Below, piece by piece: positions 48,592 through 58,601 of a stretch of DNA of 64,000 nucleotides. The stretch comes from Pseudoalteromonas sp. CO133X (GTDB taxonomy: Bacteria > Pseudomonadota > Gammaproteobacteria > Enterobacterales > Alteromonadaceae), in NCBI GenBank assembly GCA_004208945.1, contig SGPE01000008.1:310001-374000 (forward strand), read 5' to 3'. Positions within the stretch are counted from its first letter, which is position 1, and each line of letters opens with the position of its first letter. The notes under the pieces were generated by a model. The model had not been told where the DNA came from. It saw only the letters and a list, made by a program, of their open reading frames with translations, and ran no database searches. The translations under genes were made by a program, and so were the position numbers.

Positions 48592-49560
48592 ATGAAATTC
48601 AAAAACCTCGTTGCCGCAATGGGTGTGGCTGTAACAACATTTGTATCAGCTCAAGCAGCTGCAGTTGACAAAGATATGCCTGAATACACTAAGACAAGTG
48701 GTATTTCGGGTAACTTCTCATCTGTAGGCTCTGACACACTTGCAAACATGATGACGTTCTGGGCTGAAGAGTACAAGCGCTTCTATCCAAACGTAAACAT
48801 TCAAATTCAGGCTGCGGGTTCTTCAACTGCGCCTCCAGCACTGACTGAAGGTACAGCAAACTTTGGCCCAATGAGCCGCCGTATGAAGTCAAAAGAAATT
48901 GAAGCATTCGAAAAGCGTTACGGTTATAAGCCTACTGAAGTACGCGTAGCAATCGATGCCCTTGCTGTTTTTGTACACAAAGATAACCCTATTGAAGGTT
49001 TACGTATTGACCAAGTTGATGCGATTTTCTCTTCTACTCGTAAATGTGGCGCTGACGCACAAGCAAACCGTTGGAGTGATGTCGGTTTAACGGGTGACTG
49101 GGCTGCTAAAGACATCCAGCTTTATGGTCGTAACTCAGTATCAGGTACTTACGGTTACTTTAAAAAGAAAGCACTGTGTAAAGGTGATTTCCGTAACAAT
49201 GTGAATGAGCAACCAGGTTCTGCCTCTGTAGTACAATCAATTTCATCGTCACTAAACGCGATTGGTTACTCAGGTATCGGTTATAAAACATCGGGTGTAC
49301 GTACAGTACCCCTTGCGAAAAAAGGGTCTAACTTTGTTGACGCAACCCTAGAAAACGTTGCTACTGGTAAATACCCATTATCTCGTTTCTTGTATGTTTA
49401 TGTGAACAAGCACCCTAACAAGCCACTTGCACCCATTGATGCAGAGTTCTTAAAAATGGTTCTTTCTGTAGATGGTCAAAAAATTGTTGAGAAAGATGGT
49501 TATGTGCCACTTTCAGGCAAAATGGCAATGGCTGAACTTAAAAAGCTAGGCCTTCTGTAA
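48592..49560 (+). CDS. pstS: Phosphate-binding periplasmic protein, PstS family
   Basis: The 322-residue protein has a signal peptide cleaved near '[10 protein letters not shown]' and the phosphate-loop motif '[20 protein letters not shown]', then '[20 protein letters not shown]' and '[20 protein letters not shown]'. The anion-binding Ser/Thr/Arg/Asp pattern is that of PstS/SphX-like proteins. ATG 48592 with GGAG upstream is preferred over a frame start at 48550. The permease and ATPase genes pstCAB do not follow: a terminator and the converging mdoH come next. Confidence 0.88.
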   Translation: MKFKNLVAAMGVAVTTFVSAQAAAVDKDMPEYTKTSGISGNFSSVGSDTLANMMTFWAEEYKRFYPNVNIQIQAAGSSTAPPALTEGTANFGPMSRRMKSKEIEAFEKRYGYKPTEVRVAIDALAVFVHKDNPIEGLRIDQVDAIFSSTRKCGADAQANRWSDVGLTGDWAAKDIQLYGRNSVSGTYGYFKKKALCKGDFRNNVNEQPGSASVVQSISSSLNAIGYSGIGYKTSGVRTVPLAKKGSNFVDATLENVATGKYPLSRFLYVYVNKHPNKPLAPIDAEFLKMVLSVDGQKIVEKDGYVPLSGKMAMAELKKLGLL

Positions 49561-49576
49561 CAACCAACAGACATAG

Positions 49577-49606
49577 TAAAAAACCGCTCAGTGAGCGGTT
49601 TTTTTT
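49577..49606. terminator. Bidirectional terminator between pstS and mdoH
   Basis: AAAACCGCTCA and TGAGCGGTTTT form a hairpin with A and T runs on the two sides, between converging genes. Confidence 0.88.
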
Positions 49607-49616
49607 CGTCTTCAGT

Positions 49617-51599
49617 TTAGAGCTTAGCGAGTAGCTTTGCTTTGAGCCGCTGTTGTGCGCGGCGAACTTGCTTACGCTTTTTACCTGAAGGTGCCTTAAA
49701 GCTTTGAATAGGCATGACCGTTGGTGACTCGTCAGGTAAAGCTGGCACATCAAAACTTGCCTGTGAGTCCTCAGGTAAGGCAATCTCTTGCTGATGAACA
49801 CGCAGTGCTGCGAGAGTATCATCATCAATTACCTCGCTAGGGCAAAGGAAAATCCCCATTTTGCGCATTTTAACACCAAGACCTATACTGCTTGAGTATC
49901 GAACAATTGGTGCAGCTAAAATTAGACCGACTAAAATAGGCGATAACCACCAAAAGAAAGTCGGTGTGTAGTAATACGCAACACCACCCCAAATAAACGC
50001 AGTAATCGTAGAGAATAATGTATAGCCAATTGCTTCTTTCCACGGAACCATACGTCCCTCACGTGGTTGTGCATCCCAGCTTACTTTTTTGCCAAGAAAT
50101 ACACACACTACAAAGTAACTATGAAACACCATCATAAGTGGCGCGATGATAATAGCAAATACAGTTTCAATGAGTGCGCCAGCAATGAGTTTCATCGTGC
50201 CACCAAATGCTTTATTGCGGTGTACGAGTGTGACAATGATACCAAGTAGCTTTGGCAGTAACAGCAAACCAATTGTGATGAATAATAACGAGTCAATTAA
50301 TTCAGTTTTTGCTATTTGCCATGTTGGGAAAAGCTGGTACGCATGGTTGAAATACACATCACTGTTTACAGCACGTGTTACCGCATCTAAGGTGCTTAAT
50401 GCCAACATTGATAGCCAAATTAATGATGAAATATAGGCCGTAGCACCAAATAAAAAGTGCATTTTACTCATCAGCTTCAAGCCCGACTTAGGGAGCAGGC
50501 CTAAGTGTTGAATATTACCTTGTACCCAGCGTCTATCACGAATTGCGTAGTCTAAAATATTACTGGGTACTTCTTCGTAACTACCTTCAACGTCGCTTAG
50601 TAATAGCACATCCCAGCCACTGCGGTGTAACAGTGACGCCTCCACAAAGTCATGGCTTAAAATCTCACCGCCAAAAGGCGCATTACCTTTTAACACTGGA
50701 AGACCACAGCATTGTGTAAAGGCTTCTACGCGAATAATCGCATTGTGTCCCCAGTAATTAGCTTGATTTGTTTGCCAAAAAGCAGACCCCGTCGCGAGCA
50801 TTGGGCTATATAAGATTGATGCAAACTGTAAAAAGCGACCGAAAAAAGTATCTTGGCGAACCGGAATCGGAATCGTTTGGATAAGGCCTGTGTTAGGGTT
50901 ATTGATCATGCTTGATGTTAGCTCAAGCATACATTGACCCGTCATGATGCTGTCAGCATCAAGTACTATCATATGTTCGTATTGGCTACCCCAACGCTCA
51001 CAAAAGTCAGTTAAGTTACCTACTTTACGATGCTTGTTATCTTCACGGCGACGATAAAATGTGTGTTTCGCTAAATCACCCAAGCGCGTTGTAAATGCAT
51101 TCCATGCTTTTAGTTCATTGCGGGCAATGTCTGGATCTTGTGTATCGCTGAGTAAATAAAAATCGAAATGTGGCATTTGACCTGTTTTTTCAAGCGAGCG
51201 AAGGCTCACTTCAAAGCCTGCAATAACACGCTCTGTATCCTCATTATAAACAGGCATAACAATGGCTGTTTTCGTTTGGGCAATAGCATCAGCATTTACG
51301 TCGATTGGTTTTTGACGTTTCAATGTTAATGGGTCAATGCGTAGAAGCTGTAAAATAAAGCCCATACAACCGCTACAAAAGGCAGTAACAATCCATGCAA
51401 AGGTTACAGAGAATAATGCTAATAATGCGTACTCAAGTAATGTCATGCCGTTTGAATTTAAAATATCGAACATGATCCACACGCCATACGCTGTTATGGC
51501 CAGTGCTAGGCACGTAAAAAGCCAAGCACGTGTCTTTTTAAACGGCATTGCAGTTGCAGTTAGTTTTTTACTATTGGACGTCATTTGGATACCAGACAT
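49617..51599 (-). CDS. mdoH: Osmoregulated periplasmic glucan glucosyltransferase MdoH/OpgH
   Basis: The roughly 660-residue inner-membrane GT2 enzyme polymerises UDP-glucose into beta-1,2-glucan backbones. It has two N-terminal helices, then a cytosolic GT domain with 'AIVMPVYNEDTERVIAGFEV', 'MIVLDADSIMTGQCMLEL' (DxD) and 'RDRRWVQGNIQHLGLLPK' (the Q/R-x-x-R-W analogue), and six or so C-terminal helices. It is shorter than E. coli MdoH (847) because the N-terminal extension is reduced. The start is probably ATG 51599 (GCGAGG upstream), or ATG 51584; both overlap mdoG. Confidence 0.92.
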   Translation of the reverse strand: MSGIQMTSNSKKLTATAMPFKKTRAWLFTCLALAITAYGVWIMFDILNSNGMTLLEYALLALFSVTFAWIVTAFCSGCMGFILQLLRIDPLTLKRQKPIDVNADAIAQTKTAIVMPVYNEDTERVIAGFEVSLRSLEKTGQMPHFDFYLLSDTQDPDIARNELKAWNAFTTRLGDLAKHTFYRRREDNKHRKVGNLTDFCERWGSQYEHMIVLDADSIMTGQCMLELTSSMINNPNTGLIQTIPIPVRQDTFFGRFLQFASILYSPMLATGSAFWQTNQANYWGHNAIIRVEAFTQCCGLPVLKGNAPFGGEILSHDFVEASLLHRSGWDVLLLSDVEGSYEEVPSNILDYAIRDRRWVQGNIQHLGLLPKSGLKLMSKMHFLFGATAYISSLIWLSMLALSTLDAVTRAVNSDVYFNHAYQLFPTWQIAKTELIDSLLFITIGLLLLPKLLGIIVTLVHRNKAFGGTMKLIAGALIETVFAIIIAPLMMVFHSYFVVCVFLGKKVSWDAQPREGRMVPWKEAIGYTLFSTITAFIWGGVAYYYTPTFFWWLSPILVGLILAAPIVRYSSSIGLGVKMRKMGIFLCPSEVIDDDTLAALRVHQQEIALPEDSQASFDVPALPDESPTVMPIQSFKAPSGKKRKQVRRAQQRLKAKLLAKL

Positions 51600-53235
51600 A
51601 GCTCCATACCTCGCTAATTTCTTTGTCACGTAGTTTTAGCGATAAGCGCATATCAACGGGCTTATCTCCCTCAGGCGCCACCTTAAATGCTACGCGCCAT
51701 CCTTGATTATTTGGTAATTGCTGCACTGTTTTATCGCTGATTTGGCCAGCTGAAATATTTAAATCAGCCATCAGTGCGAAGTTTGCAGACAATTGGTTAA
51801 TATTTTCGCCACTAAAGTCGACGGTGAATTGACGATGACTTTTAGGCGGTGGATTCTTCTCACCAGGTAATGCCGCGCTACCTATGCGGGTTCTTAGCAC
51901 ACTCGCTTTATCTTGCGTTGCAAGGGTTGCATTGAAGGTTGATAGCTTATAGCTGAAGCTTAAATTATCGCCAGCCTTCATAGCTTGCTCTGGTACCCAG
52001 TAGCTAACAATGTTGTCGTTAGTTTCGGTGTCTGTCGGAATTTCAACAAGCTCTACACGTCCTTTGCCCCAATCATTGATAGGTTCAATCCACATGCTAG
52101 GGCGATTGTGGTAGTGCGCCTCTGTGTCTAAGTAATTGTTAAAGTCACGGTCACGCTGCGCGAGTCCAAAGCCTTTCGGGCTATCATAACTAAAAGAGGT
52201 TACGCTCAGTTTTTTCGGATTATTAAGTGCACGCCATACCCATTGACCTTGTGCTGATTGCATTAACAAGCCATCTGAGTCATGAACTTCTGGACGGTAG
52301 TCATCAAAGAACTTGGTACTGTTTTCACCGTGATAAAACATACTTGTAAGCGGTGCAATACCTAACTTTTTAATATCTTTACGAGCAAAAATTTGCATCT
52401 CGGTTTTTACTTCAGTATTGGTTGAAGGAGTAAGCTCAAAGCGATACGCTCCTGCAACCGAAGGGCTATCCAAAAGCGCATAAAGCACTATAGTCGTGTC
52501 CTCTGGCGCGGGTTTAACTAGCCAGAACTCTTTAAAAACAGGAAACTCTTCGCCTGAACTTAAGGCCGTATCAATCGCTAAGCCTCGCGCTGAAATACCG
52601 TATACCTGATGTGGGCCAACTAGACGAAAGTAAGATGCGCCTTGAAAAACAGCGACTTCATCTTTGTACTCATTGTTATTCAAAGGAAAGTGTAAGCGAA
52701 AACCGGCATGACCTAACTGCGCATTTTCTGTGGCTTTACTGATTTCTTGCTCTAAAGGGGCTGCCGTTGCGTCGTAGCGGTAATAATCCGTTTTAAATGG
52801 CAAGCTTTTAACTTCGGCATTTTTCTCTAGGGTATTGATCGCAACAGGTGATTTATATAAAAAGCCAGGGTGAAATAATTGGATTTCATAAAGGCTTTCA
52901 TCTTTCCAAATAGCTTGTTCAGTACGAAAACGAATTGCGCGATAATCTTGATAACCAATACTTGTTAAAGCTTCAAGTTCTAAATCTTTAGGTGCAACAT
53001 AAGGCTCTGAAGCTAATTTTTTCGCACGTGCAGTGATAACTTCAAATAGCTTTTCTTGTGGGATAGTAATCATCGCAGGCTTTTGCTCAACAACCGCTTC
53101 CTCTGCTTTGGTTGCTTGTGGTTGAGTTTGTTCTTCAGTAGCGTATGCATTGCCTGCACAGGTGGCTAATAATACGCCCAAGTAGGTCTTCTTTTTAAAT
53201 GCACTGAAGAGCTTAATCTGGGTTTCTGGTTTCAT
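51571..53235 (-). CDS. mdoG: Periplasmic glucan biosynthesis protein MdoG/OpgG
   Basis: The 554-residue protein has a signal peptide ending 'TCAGNAYA' and the family motifs 'YQDYRAIRFRTEQAIWKDES', 'GHAGFRLHFPLNN' and 'NRPSMWIEPINDWGKGRVEL', then a C-terminal Ig-like domain. It acts in the periplasm on glucan chains extruded by MdoH. The longest frame starts at 53301, but ATG 53235 with AGGA eight bases upstream gives a proper signal peptide. Its 3' end overlaps mdoH by 14 to 29 bases, suggesting translational coupling. Confidence 0.92.
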   Translation of the reverse strand: MKPETQIKLFSAFKKKTYLGVLLATCAGNAYATEEQTQPQATKAEEAVVEQKPAMITIPQEKLFEVITARAKKLASEPYVAPKDLELEALTSIGYQDYRAIRFRTEQAIWKDESLYEIQLFHPGFLYKSPVAINTLEKNAEVKSLPFKTDYYRYDATAAPLEQEISKATENAQLGHAGFRLHFPLNNNEYKDEVAVFQGASYFRLVGPHQVYGISARGLAIDTALSSGEEFPVFKEFWLVKPAPEDTTIVLYALLDSPSVAGAYRFELTPSTNTEVKTEMQIFARKDIKKLGIAPLTSMFYHGENSTKFFDDYRPEVHDSDGLLMQSAQGQWVWRALNNPKKLSVTSFSYDSPKGFGLAQRDRDFNNYLDTEAHYHNRPSMWIEPINDWGKGRVELVEIPTDTETNDNIVSYWVPEQAMKAGDNLSFSYKLSTFNATLATQDKASVLRTRIGSAALPGEKNPPPKSHRQFTVDFSGENINQLSANFALMADLNISAGQISDKTVQQLPNNQGWRVAFKVAPEGDKPVDMRLSLKLRDKEISEVWSYVWYPNDVQ

Positions 53236-53594
53236 TCTGTTTTCCTTTAGCCTTAAAATAATCACGTCGAGCTGTTGTAATTGCGTTAATGTTCTCAGCA
53301 AAAAGCGGACCTAAAATAAACACTTGTTTATCAATGATTTTTTTGTTGGTACTGCTAATGTAAGAAGTAATTTTGGGATTAGTGGGAAATAATTACACTG
53401 TTAGCTAACCAGTTCGTCACTAATATGGATAAGTTTAATGAACGAAAGCTTGCTCTAATATGAATAGCTTAAAGGATGAGCAAAAATATGAACAAAATTA
53501 GCAGACGCTTAATTTGGGTTAAAAAATTGTAACCGAGGAAGTTTTTGAGAGTAAGACACTGATTGTAAAGGTAATCAGTGTCTAAAAAGGTGAG
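53236..53594. other. Intergenic region upstream of mdoG with one hairpin
   Basis: The 359-base gap is AT-rich and contains the mdoG promoter (not located). It also has a perfect 11-bp inverted repeat, AGACACTGATT/AATCAGTGTCT (53553-53582), just beyond the stop of the minus-strand lipoprotein gene; this is its likely terminator hairpin, although no T run follows on that strand. No ORF with a start site was seen. Confidence 0.5.
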
Positions 53595-53834
53595 CTATTG
53601 TACATCACCAAGCTTTTCTGCATTCGCTTTACACTGATTGTAAGCTTCAATACATTTATTACTACATACTTTATGGACTAGTCCATCTGCGGTACTTTGT
53701 TGTTCACAACTGCTTTCACATTGATAGTTCTGTTGTGCGCATTGTTGCATTTCTGGGTTTTCGATTTTATTTGAGCAAGCTGATAATAGCGTCAAAGCGA
53801 ACAATGATGCTGTAATTGCAGGTAGTTTTTTCAT
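53595..53834 (-). CDS. Small cysteine-rich lipoprotein, unknown function
   Basis: The 79-residue precursor begins 'MKKLPAITASLFALTLLSAC', a clear lipoprotein signal. The mature part of about 60 residues carries seven further cysteines arranged as CAQQNYQC, CESSC... and CSNKCIEAYNQC, i.e. CxxxC/CxxxxxC pairs that could form disulfides or bind metal. ATG 53834 with GGGA five bases upstream is used. It follows panC by 56 bases on the same strand and may be read through from the panBC operon. Not recognised as a named family. Confidence 0.75.
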   Translation of the reverse strand: MKKLPAITASLFALTLLSACSNKIENPEMQQCAQQNYQCESSCEQQSTADGLVHKVCSNKCIEAYNQCKANAEKLGDVQ

Positions 53835-53890
53835 GCTGATCCCTAGTATATTGTGTTCTTTTAAATCCATCTTACCCAGATTAAGCGTAT

Positions 53891-54742
53891 TTAATCCAGC
53901 TCAACTTGCAAATTATCAATTAAACGCACCGTACCTAAATAGGCTGCTGCTAAAATAACGAGTTGTTTATCCTCGCTTGTTGCAGCTTTTAGCGTTGAGC
54001 GCTCGGCAATTGCATAGTAGTCAGGTTTTAACCCTGCTGCTTCAAGCTGTGCTTTTGCTTCTACCTCAAGTGTTGCGATGTCTACGCTGCCTTGTTTGAG
54101 TGCCGTTGCTGTATTATTTAACGTGGCAAACAGCACTTTTGCAGTGTCTTTTTGCTCATCAGATAAATAACCATTACGAGAGCTCATGGCAAGGCCTGAA
54201 ATTTCACGGCATGTAGGAACGCCAATAATTTCAACGGGTATAGATAAATCACGCGTCATGGTTTTTATGACTTGCAGTTGTTGAAAGTCTTTTTCACCAA
54301 AGCAGGCAAAATCAGGTTGAACAAGGTTAAATAATTTAGTGACAACCGTTGCAACACCTTTAAAGTGTCCTGGGCGAGAGCCACCACAATAGCCCATAGA
54401 TACGCCTGGCACATCGACAAAGCTTTGTTCACCTAAGCCATTAGGATAAATGGTTTCCACAGATGGGGTGAAAACGATATCAGTATTTAAATCGGCTAAC
54501 CCCTGCTTATCCGCACTTAGTGTTCTTGGGTAGTTATCAAGATCTTCGTTAGCGCCAAACTGCATTGGGTTAACAAAAATACTGACCACAACCTTATCAG
54601 CTAATGTTTTTGCTTTTTCAACTAGCGAAAAGTGGCCTTGGTGCAAGTTGCCCATAGTTGGCACAAGCGCAATGCTCAGGCCTGCTTGACGCCAAGCTTT
54701 GATCTGACTACGTAACGATTTAATTTCGGTGATTGACTGCAT
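53891..54742 (-). CDS. panC: Pantothenate synthetase
   Basis: PanC joins pantoate and beta-alanine with ATP to make pantothenate. The 283-residue protein has the HIGH-like '[18 protein letters not shown]', '[20 protein letters not shown]', '[15 protein letters not shown]' and '[14 protein letters not shown]' (KMSKS-like). It starts immediately downstream of the panB stop, so the two form one unit. Confidence 0.95.
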   Translation of the reverse strand: MQSITEIKSLRSQIKAWRQAGLSIALVPTMGNLHQGHFSLVEKAKTLADKVVVSIFVNPMQFGANEDLDNYPRTLSADKQGLADLNTDIVFTPSVETIYPNGLGEQSFVDVPGVSMGYCGGSRPGHFKGVATVVTKLFNLVQPDFACFGEKDFQQLQVIKTMTRDLSIPVEIIGVPTCREISGLAMSSRNGYLSDEQKDTAKVLFATLNNTATALKQGSVDIATLEVEAKAQLEAAGLKPDYYAIAERSTLKAATSEDKQLVILAAAYLGTVRLIDNLQVELD

Positions 54743-55537
54743 TTATTTAAACTCATGTTCGGTACTTGGGAAAGCACCACTTTTTACATCTTCACAATAC
54801 TTTTGAACAGCTGCAGGCATATTGCCCGTCTCTAATAAGAAGTTTTTTGAAAACTTAGGAATGTAACCGGCTGAAATGCCTACTAAGTCGTGCATTACTA
54901 AGATTTGCCCGTCAGTTTTATTGCCTGCACCTATGCCGATGGTTGGAATGTTTAGTTCATCAGTAATACGCTTAGCCAGCTCACTCGGAATACACTCTAA
55001 AACGAGCAATTGCGCCCCCGCAGCTTCAAGCGCTTTTGCATCACTAACCATTTTATCTGCTTGAGATTGCTCACGACCTTGAATTTTAAAGCCGCCAAAC
55101 ACATGCACTGATTGCGGTGTTAAGCCTAAGTGACCACATACAGGAATGCCTTGCTGAGTCATGGCGCGAATACTGTCATGCAACCATTCACCGCCTTCAA
55201 GCTTAATCATATTTGCACCCGCACGCATTAGCTCAGCTGCGTTGTTACAAGCGTCTGTCGGGTTGGCATATGTCATAAACGGTAAATCAGCAATAACGAA
55301 TAATTCGCGGCTGCCTGCACGCACACAACGGGTATGGTAGGCAATATCAGTATTGGTGACGGCAAGGGTGTCGTCGTTGCCTTGTAATACCATACCCAGT
55401 GAATCACCCACTAAAATCACCTCGACGCCATTATCATGAAACAATTTAGCAAAACTGGCGTCGTAGGCTGTCAATGCCGTGATTTTTTGTTGTTCTTGTT
55501 TCATTTTATTAAGTGTAGAAACGGTAATTTTAGACAT
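54743..55537 (-). CDS. panB: 3-methyl-2-oxobutanoate hydroxymethyltransferase
   Basis: PanB makes ketopantoate from ketoisovalerate and methylene-THF. The 264-residue protein has '[20 protein letters not shown]', '[20 protein letters not shown]' (Mg-binding Asp), '[20 protein letters not shown]' and '[20 protein letters not shown]'. RBS GAGGA precedes the ATG. It lies between folK and panC, the usual cluster. Confidence 0.95.
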   Translation of the reverse strand: MSKITVSTLNKMKQEQQKITALTAYDASFAKLFHDNGVEVILVGDSLGMVLQGNDDTLAVTNTDIAYHTRCVRAGSRELFVIADLPFMTYANPTDACNNAAELMRAGANMIKLEGGEWLHDSIRAMTQQGIPVCGHLGLTPQSVHVFGGFKIQGREQSQADKMVSDAKALEAAGAQLLVLECIPSELAKRITDELNIPTIGIGAGNKTDGQILVMHDLVGISAGYIPKFSKNFLLETGNMPAAVQKYCEDVKSGAFPSTEHEFK

Positions 55538-55566
55538 AATTTCCTCTGAGGCTTTGCCTTGGTTAA

Positions 55567-56058
55567 TTACTGCTGAGGGAGTTGTTGTAAATCGTTTAAG
55601 GGCAACGTGTTTTTTATATCAGCAAGTGGTTGGCTATTTGGTAATAGCAATGTTGGCGCTATTTCTAATAGTGGATACACAACAAATTCTCGCTCTGTTA
55701 AGCCATAATGCGGCACAGTCAAACGAGGTGTATCAATTACTTGGTCGCCAAATAAAAGAATATCAATATCAAGAGTTCGCGGGCCCCAGCGTTGCTCTTT
55801 TCGAACACGACCGTGCTTAAGTTCTATACTTTGTGTTAAATCGAGTAGTTGTTCTGGGGCTAGCTTTGTTTTTATGCATACTACAGCATTAACATAATCA
55901 GGCTGGTCTTGTGGACCCATAGGTTTACTCGCGTAATCATGAGAGGCACTTATAAACTCGATATCTGAGTGTGCTTTTAACTCAGTGATAGCGCGGTGTA
56001 TTTGTTCTCGTGGTGCATTTAAGTTAGCACCTAAACCTAAGTAAACTTGATTCATCAT
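55567..56058 (-). CDS. folK: 2-amino-4-hydroxy-6-hydroxymethyldihydropteridine pyrophosphokinase
   Basis: FolK (HPPK) activates the pterin for folate synthesis. The 163-residue protein has '[20 protein letters not shown]', the loop '[17 protein letters not shown]' and the signature '[20 protein letters not shown]' with catalytic Arg and Mg-binding Asp-x-Asp. The start overlaps the pcnB stop by four bases (ATGA). Confidence 0.95.
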   Translation of the reverse strand: MMNQVYLGLGANLNAPREQIHRAITELKAHSDIEFISASHDYASKPMGPQDQPDYVNAVVCIKTKLAPEQLLDLTQSIELKHGRVRKEQRWGPRTLDIDILLFGDQVIDTPRLTVPHYGLTEREFVVYPLLEIAPTLLLPNSQPLADIKNTLPLNDLQQLPQQ

Positions 56059-57437
56059 TGCTCTGTTTTTTTCTTACGTGGACGGCGGCGACGTTTTGGA
56101 CCACCTTGATGACCAAGCGCTTTGACCATTTCTTTTTGGCCATTAATGTCTTGTCCTAAATAGTTTGTCCACCAGTTAGCAAGCTCTTGAAGTTCAGTTT
56201 CACCTGCTTGAACACGTAATAGTAAAAAGTCATATGCAGCTTTAAAACGTGGTTGTTGAGTTAGTCGGTAAGCACGTTGTCCACCCCGTTTATCAAGGCG
56301 TTGTTGAATATGCCAAATATCGCGTGCACCGAGCGTGAAGCGTTTTGGTACAGCTACATGCTGGGCGTTTTCACTCAGTACTTTGTTCATCGCTTGTGCA
56401 AATGCATCATACTCTGACAGTTGATCGCGCTGTTGTAATTTTTTAGCAATGCTCAGTAATGGGAACCACAGCAAGGCAGCAAAAATAAAGGCCGGCGTGA
56501 CTTTTTTATCTGCATTAATACGTTTATCGGTGTTTTTAAACATTTGCAGGATAAACGCATGTTCAAGGCCATTAGGATTGGCATCTAAGATTTTATCAAG
56601 TGCTGGAAACAGTGCTTTAAATAAACCATATTGGCGTAGCATAATGAAGTTTTCTTCAGCTTTGCCATTTAAGAATAGCTTGAGTGACTCTTCAAATAAA
56701 CGCGCTGGTGGAATGTGGTCTAATAAATTAGCCAGTCCTGCAATAGGTTTTTCGGTTGCAGGCGCAATACTCATCCCTAATTTAGTGGCGAAGCGAACAG
56801 CGCGCAGCATACGTACAGGGTCTTCTCTGTAGCGTGTTTCTGGGTCGCCAATTAACTCAATTTGCTTCGCTTTAATTGCGCTAATACCATTGGCGTAATC
56901 ATAAATACAAAAATCATTAATTGAGTAGTAGAGGGCATTGATAGAAAAGTCGCGGCGCTCGGCGTCTTCTTCAATGCTCCCGTACACATTATCACGCAGC
57001 AGTTGGCCATGTTCGCTTGATTGACTAATTTGATTTTTAACTTCGTCGGCTTCGTGGTGTCCACGCATGGTTGCGACTTCGATAATCTCACGACCAAATA
57101 CTATATGCGCCAAACGGAAGCGTCGGCCAATCAGTCTGCAATTTCGAAACAGTTTTTTGATTTGCTCAGGTGTTGCGTTGGTTACTACGTCAAAATCTTT
57201 TGGTTGTTGACCTAACAATATATCTCGAATACAACCACCTACAAGGTAAGCATCAAAGCCACCTTCTTTTAAGCGGTACAATACTTTGATTGCATTTGGG
57301 CTAAATTGTTTACGTGAAATCCCATGTTCACTACGTTCGATCACCAAAGGCAATTCGCTGGCTTGTACGGCATTGTGTGTGTCAGTGGCATTTGGGCCAA
57401 TAATTTGCCGACAAAATTGAAAAAGCTTGGAAATAAT
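56055..57437 (-). CDS. pcnB: Poly(A) polymerase I, probable AUU start
   Basis: PcnB adds poly(A) tails that mark RNA for decay. The protein has 'GGFDAYLVGGCIRDILLGQQ', 'PKDFDVVTNATPEQIKKLF' (catalytic Asp-x-Asp), 'RRDFSINALYYSINDF' and 'YREDPVRMLRAVRFATKLGM', plus a basic tail '[16 protein letters not shown]'. No ATG or GTG is in place. AGGAG at 57445-57449 is followed by ATTATTATT, and the second ATT (57437) is exactly seven bases from the SD and aligns with Met1 of E. coli PcnB (shared F-C-R a few residues on). E. coli pcnB is known to start at AUU. The product would be about 460 residues; the alternative start is TTG 57467. Confidence 0.9.
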   Translation of the reverse strand: MISKLFQFCRQIIGPNATDTHNAVQASELPLVIERSEHGISRKQFSPNAIKVLYRLKEGGFDAYLVGGCIRDILLGQQPKDFDVVTNATPEQIKKLFRNCRLIGRRFRLAHIVFGREIIEVATMRGHHEADEVKNQISQSSEHGQLLRDNVYGSIEEDAERRDFSINALYYSINDFCIYDYANGISAIKAKQIELIGDPETRYREDPVRMLRAVRFATKLGMSIAPATEKPIAGLANLLDHIPPARLFEESLKLFLNGKAEENFIMLRQYGLFKALFPALDKILDANPNGLEHAFILQMFKNTDKRINADKKVTPAFIFAALLWFPLLSIAKKLQQRDQLSEYDAFAQAMNKVLSENAQHVAVPKRFTLGARDIWHIQQRLDKRGGQRAYRLTQQPRFKAAYDFLLLRVQAGETELQELANWWTNYLGQDINGQKEMVKALGHQGGPKRRRRPRKKKTEQ

Positions 57438-57449
57438 AATCTGTCTCCT
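57435..57449 (-). promoter_or_regulatory. Shine-Dalgarno and AUU initiation site of pcnB
   Basis: On the minus strand AGGAG-ACAGATT-ATT places the middle of three ATT codons at ideal spacing. The only conventional alternative is a TTG upstream of this SD, which would put the SD inside the gene. Confidence 0.75.
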
Positions 57450-57637
57450 ACGACATGGTCTTTGCAACTCATCAAGTATAGCGTTTGTTTTTTCACTTCG
57501 TCGGTGTGAGATTGACGTGTAATCAGTGTGTTTAAAATGGCGCTAAATTAAGGTGCTGATGAATCGCACACTTTGGGTCGCTATCATATACCAGCGTGGC
57601 ATAAAAATTAAGTTACTCGACCTTTTAAATTGGCAAT

Positions 57638-58582
57638 TTATTTTGTGATGGATTGAAATTTACTAAAAGATGAATGTGGATCCTCACTTACTTGAATCTC
57701 TTTTACTTTGGGAACACATTCAAGATGGTAGGCCGCAACAGCCCATTTTAGCATTTCTTCGACCGTTGCAGACAAAAGAGCAGCTTCGGGGTTTAAGCCT
57801 AAAAAGCGAAAGGCATCAAAAAGCGCAGGCTTAGGTGCTGTTTTTGAAATGGCAGGGGCATAATTTTGTTTTGATAATTTAAAGCCCGGCTTTGCCACTG
57901 CTAAGGGTAGGTGAGCGTATTGTGGTGCTGTTTGGTTAAGTTGTTTAAATAAACTAAGTTGTCGTGCCGTGGGTTCTAATAAGTCGGCACCACGCACAAC
58001 ATGACTAATATTTTGAGCAATATCATCGACCACAACAACTAGTTGATAAGCAAATAAACCGTCACTACGCTTGATAAGGTAATCTTCTTTGGCTAAAGCT
58101 TGGTCAACTTCTACCTTTCCCTGAATGAGATCGCTGTAGTGGCTAGTGGCAAATTGCTGGGATAATCGAAGTGCCGAATTTACGAAGGAATGACCTTTTA
58201 ACTTACACTGGCCTTGGTATATACCACCCATTGCTTTAACTTGTTTGCGGGTACAATGGCAAGCATAAACTAAACCTTGAGCAATAAGTTGCTCCAAGAC
58301 GGATTGATATTCTTGTAGGCGGTTAGTTTGGTAGATGACACGTTCATCCCAATGCAGACCATAAGCTTCTAATGTACGTAAAATATCATCACTAGCGCCA
58401 GGGACAACACGTGTTGTGTCAATATCTTCAATACGAACTAACCATTTACCCTGATTAACTTTCGCATCAAGAAAACTTCCCACAGCCGCTATTAATGAGC
58501 CAAAGTGTAAGGGCCCAGACGGGGATGGCGCAAAACGGCCACGATATATACGCGATTGCGTATTAACGGCTGTGGTAGACAT
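57638..58582 (-). CDS. gluQ: Glutamyl-Q tRNA(Asp) synthetase
   Basis: GluQ attaches glutamate to queuosine in tRNA-Asp. The 314-residue GluRS catalytic-core paralogue lacks the anticodon domain. It has 'GRFAPSPSGPLHFGSLIAAV' (HIGH region), a zinc site 'YACHCTRKQVKAMGGIYQGQC', seen as C-x-C then Y and C, and 'KLSKQNYAPAI' (KMSKS-like). It lies between dksA and pcnB, the normal gammaproteobacterial position, with 19 bases to dksA. Confidence 0.93.
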   Translation of the reverse strand: MSTTAVNTQSRIYRGRFAPSPSGPLHFGSLIAAVGSFLDAKVNQGKWLVRIEDIDTTRVVPGASDDILRTLEAYGLHWDERVIYQTNRLQEYQSVLEQLIAQGLVYACHCTRKQVKAMGGIYQGQCKLKGHSFVNSALRLSQQFATSHYSDLIQGKVEVDQALAKEDYLIKRSDGLFAYQLVVVVDDIAQNISHVVRGADLLEPTARQLSLFKQLNQTAPQYAHLPLAVAKPGFKLSKQNYAPAISKTAPKPALFDAFRFLGLNPEAALLSATVEEMLKWAVAAYHLECVPKVKEIQVSEDPHSSFSKFQSITK

Positions 58583-58601
58583 GGGTTAATTTAAAAAATA
58601 A

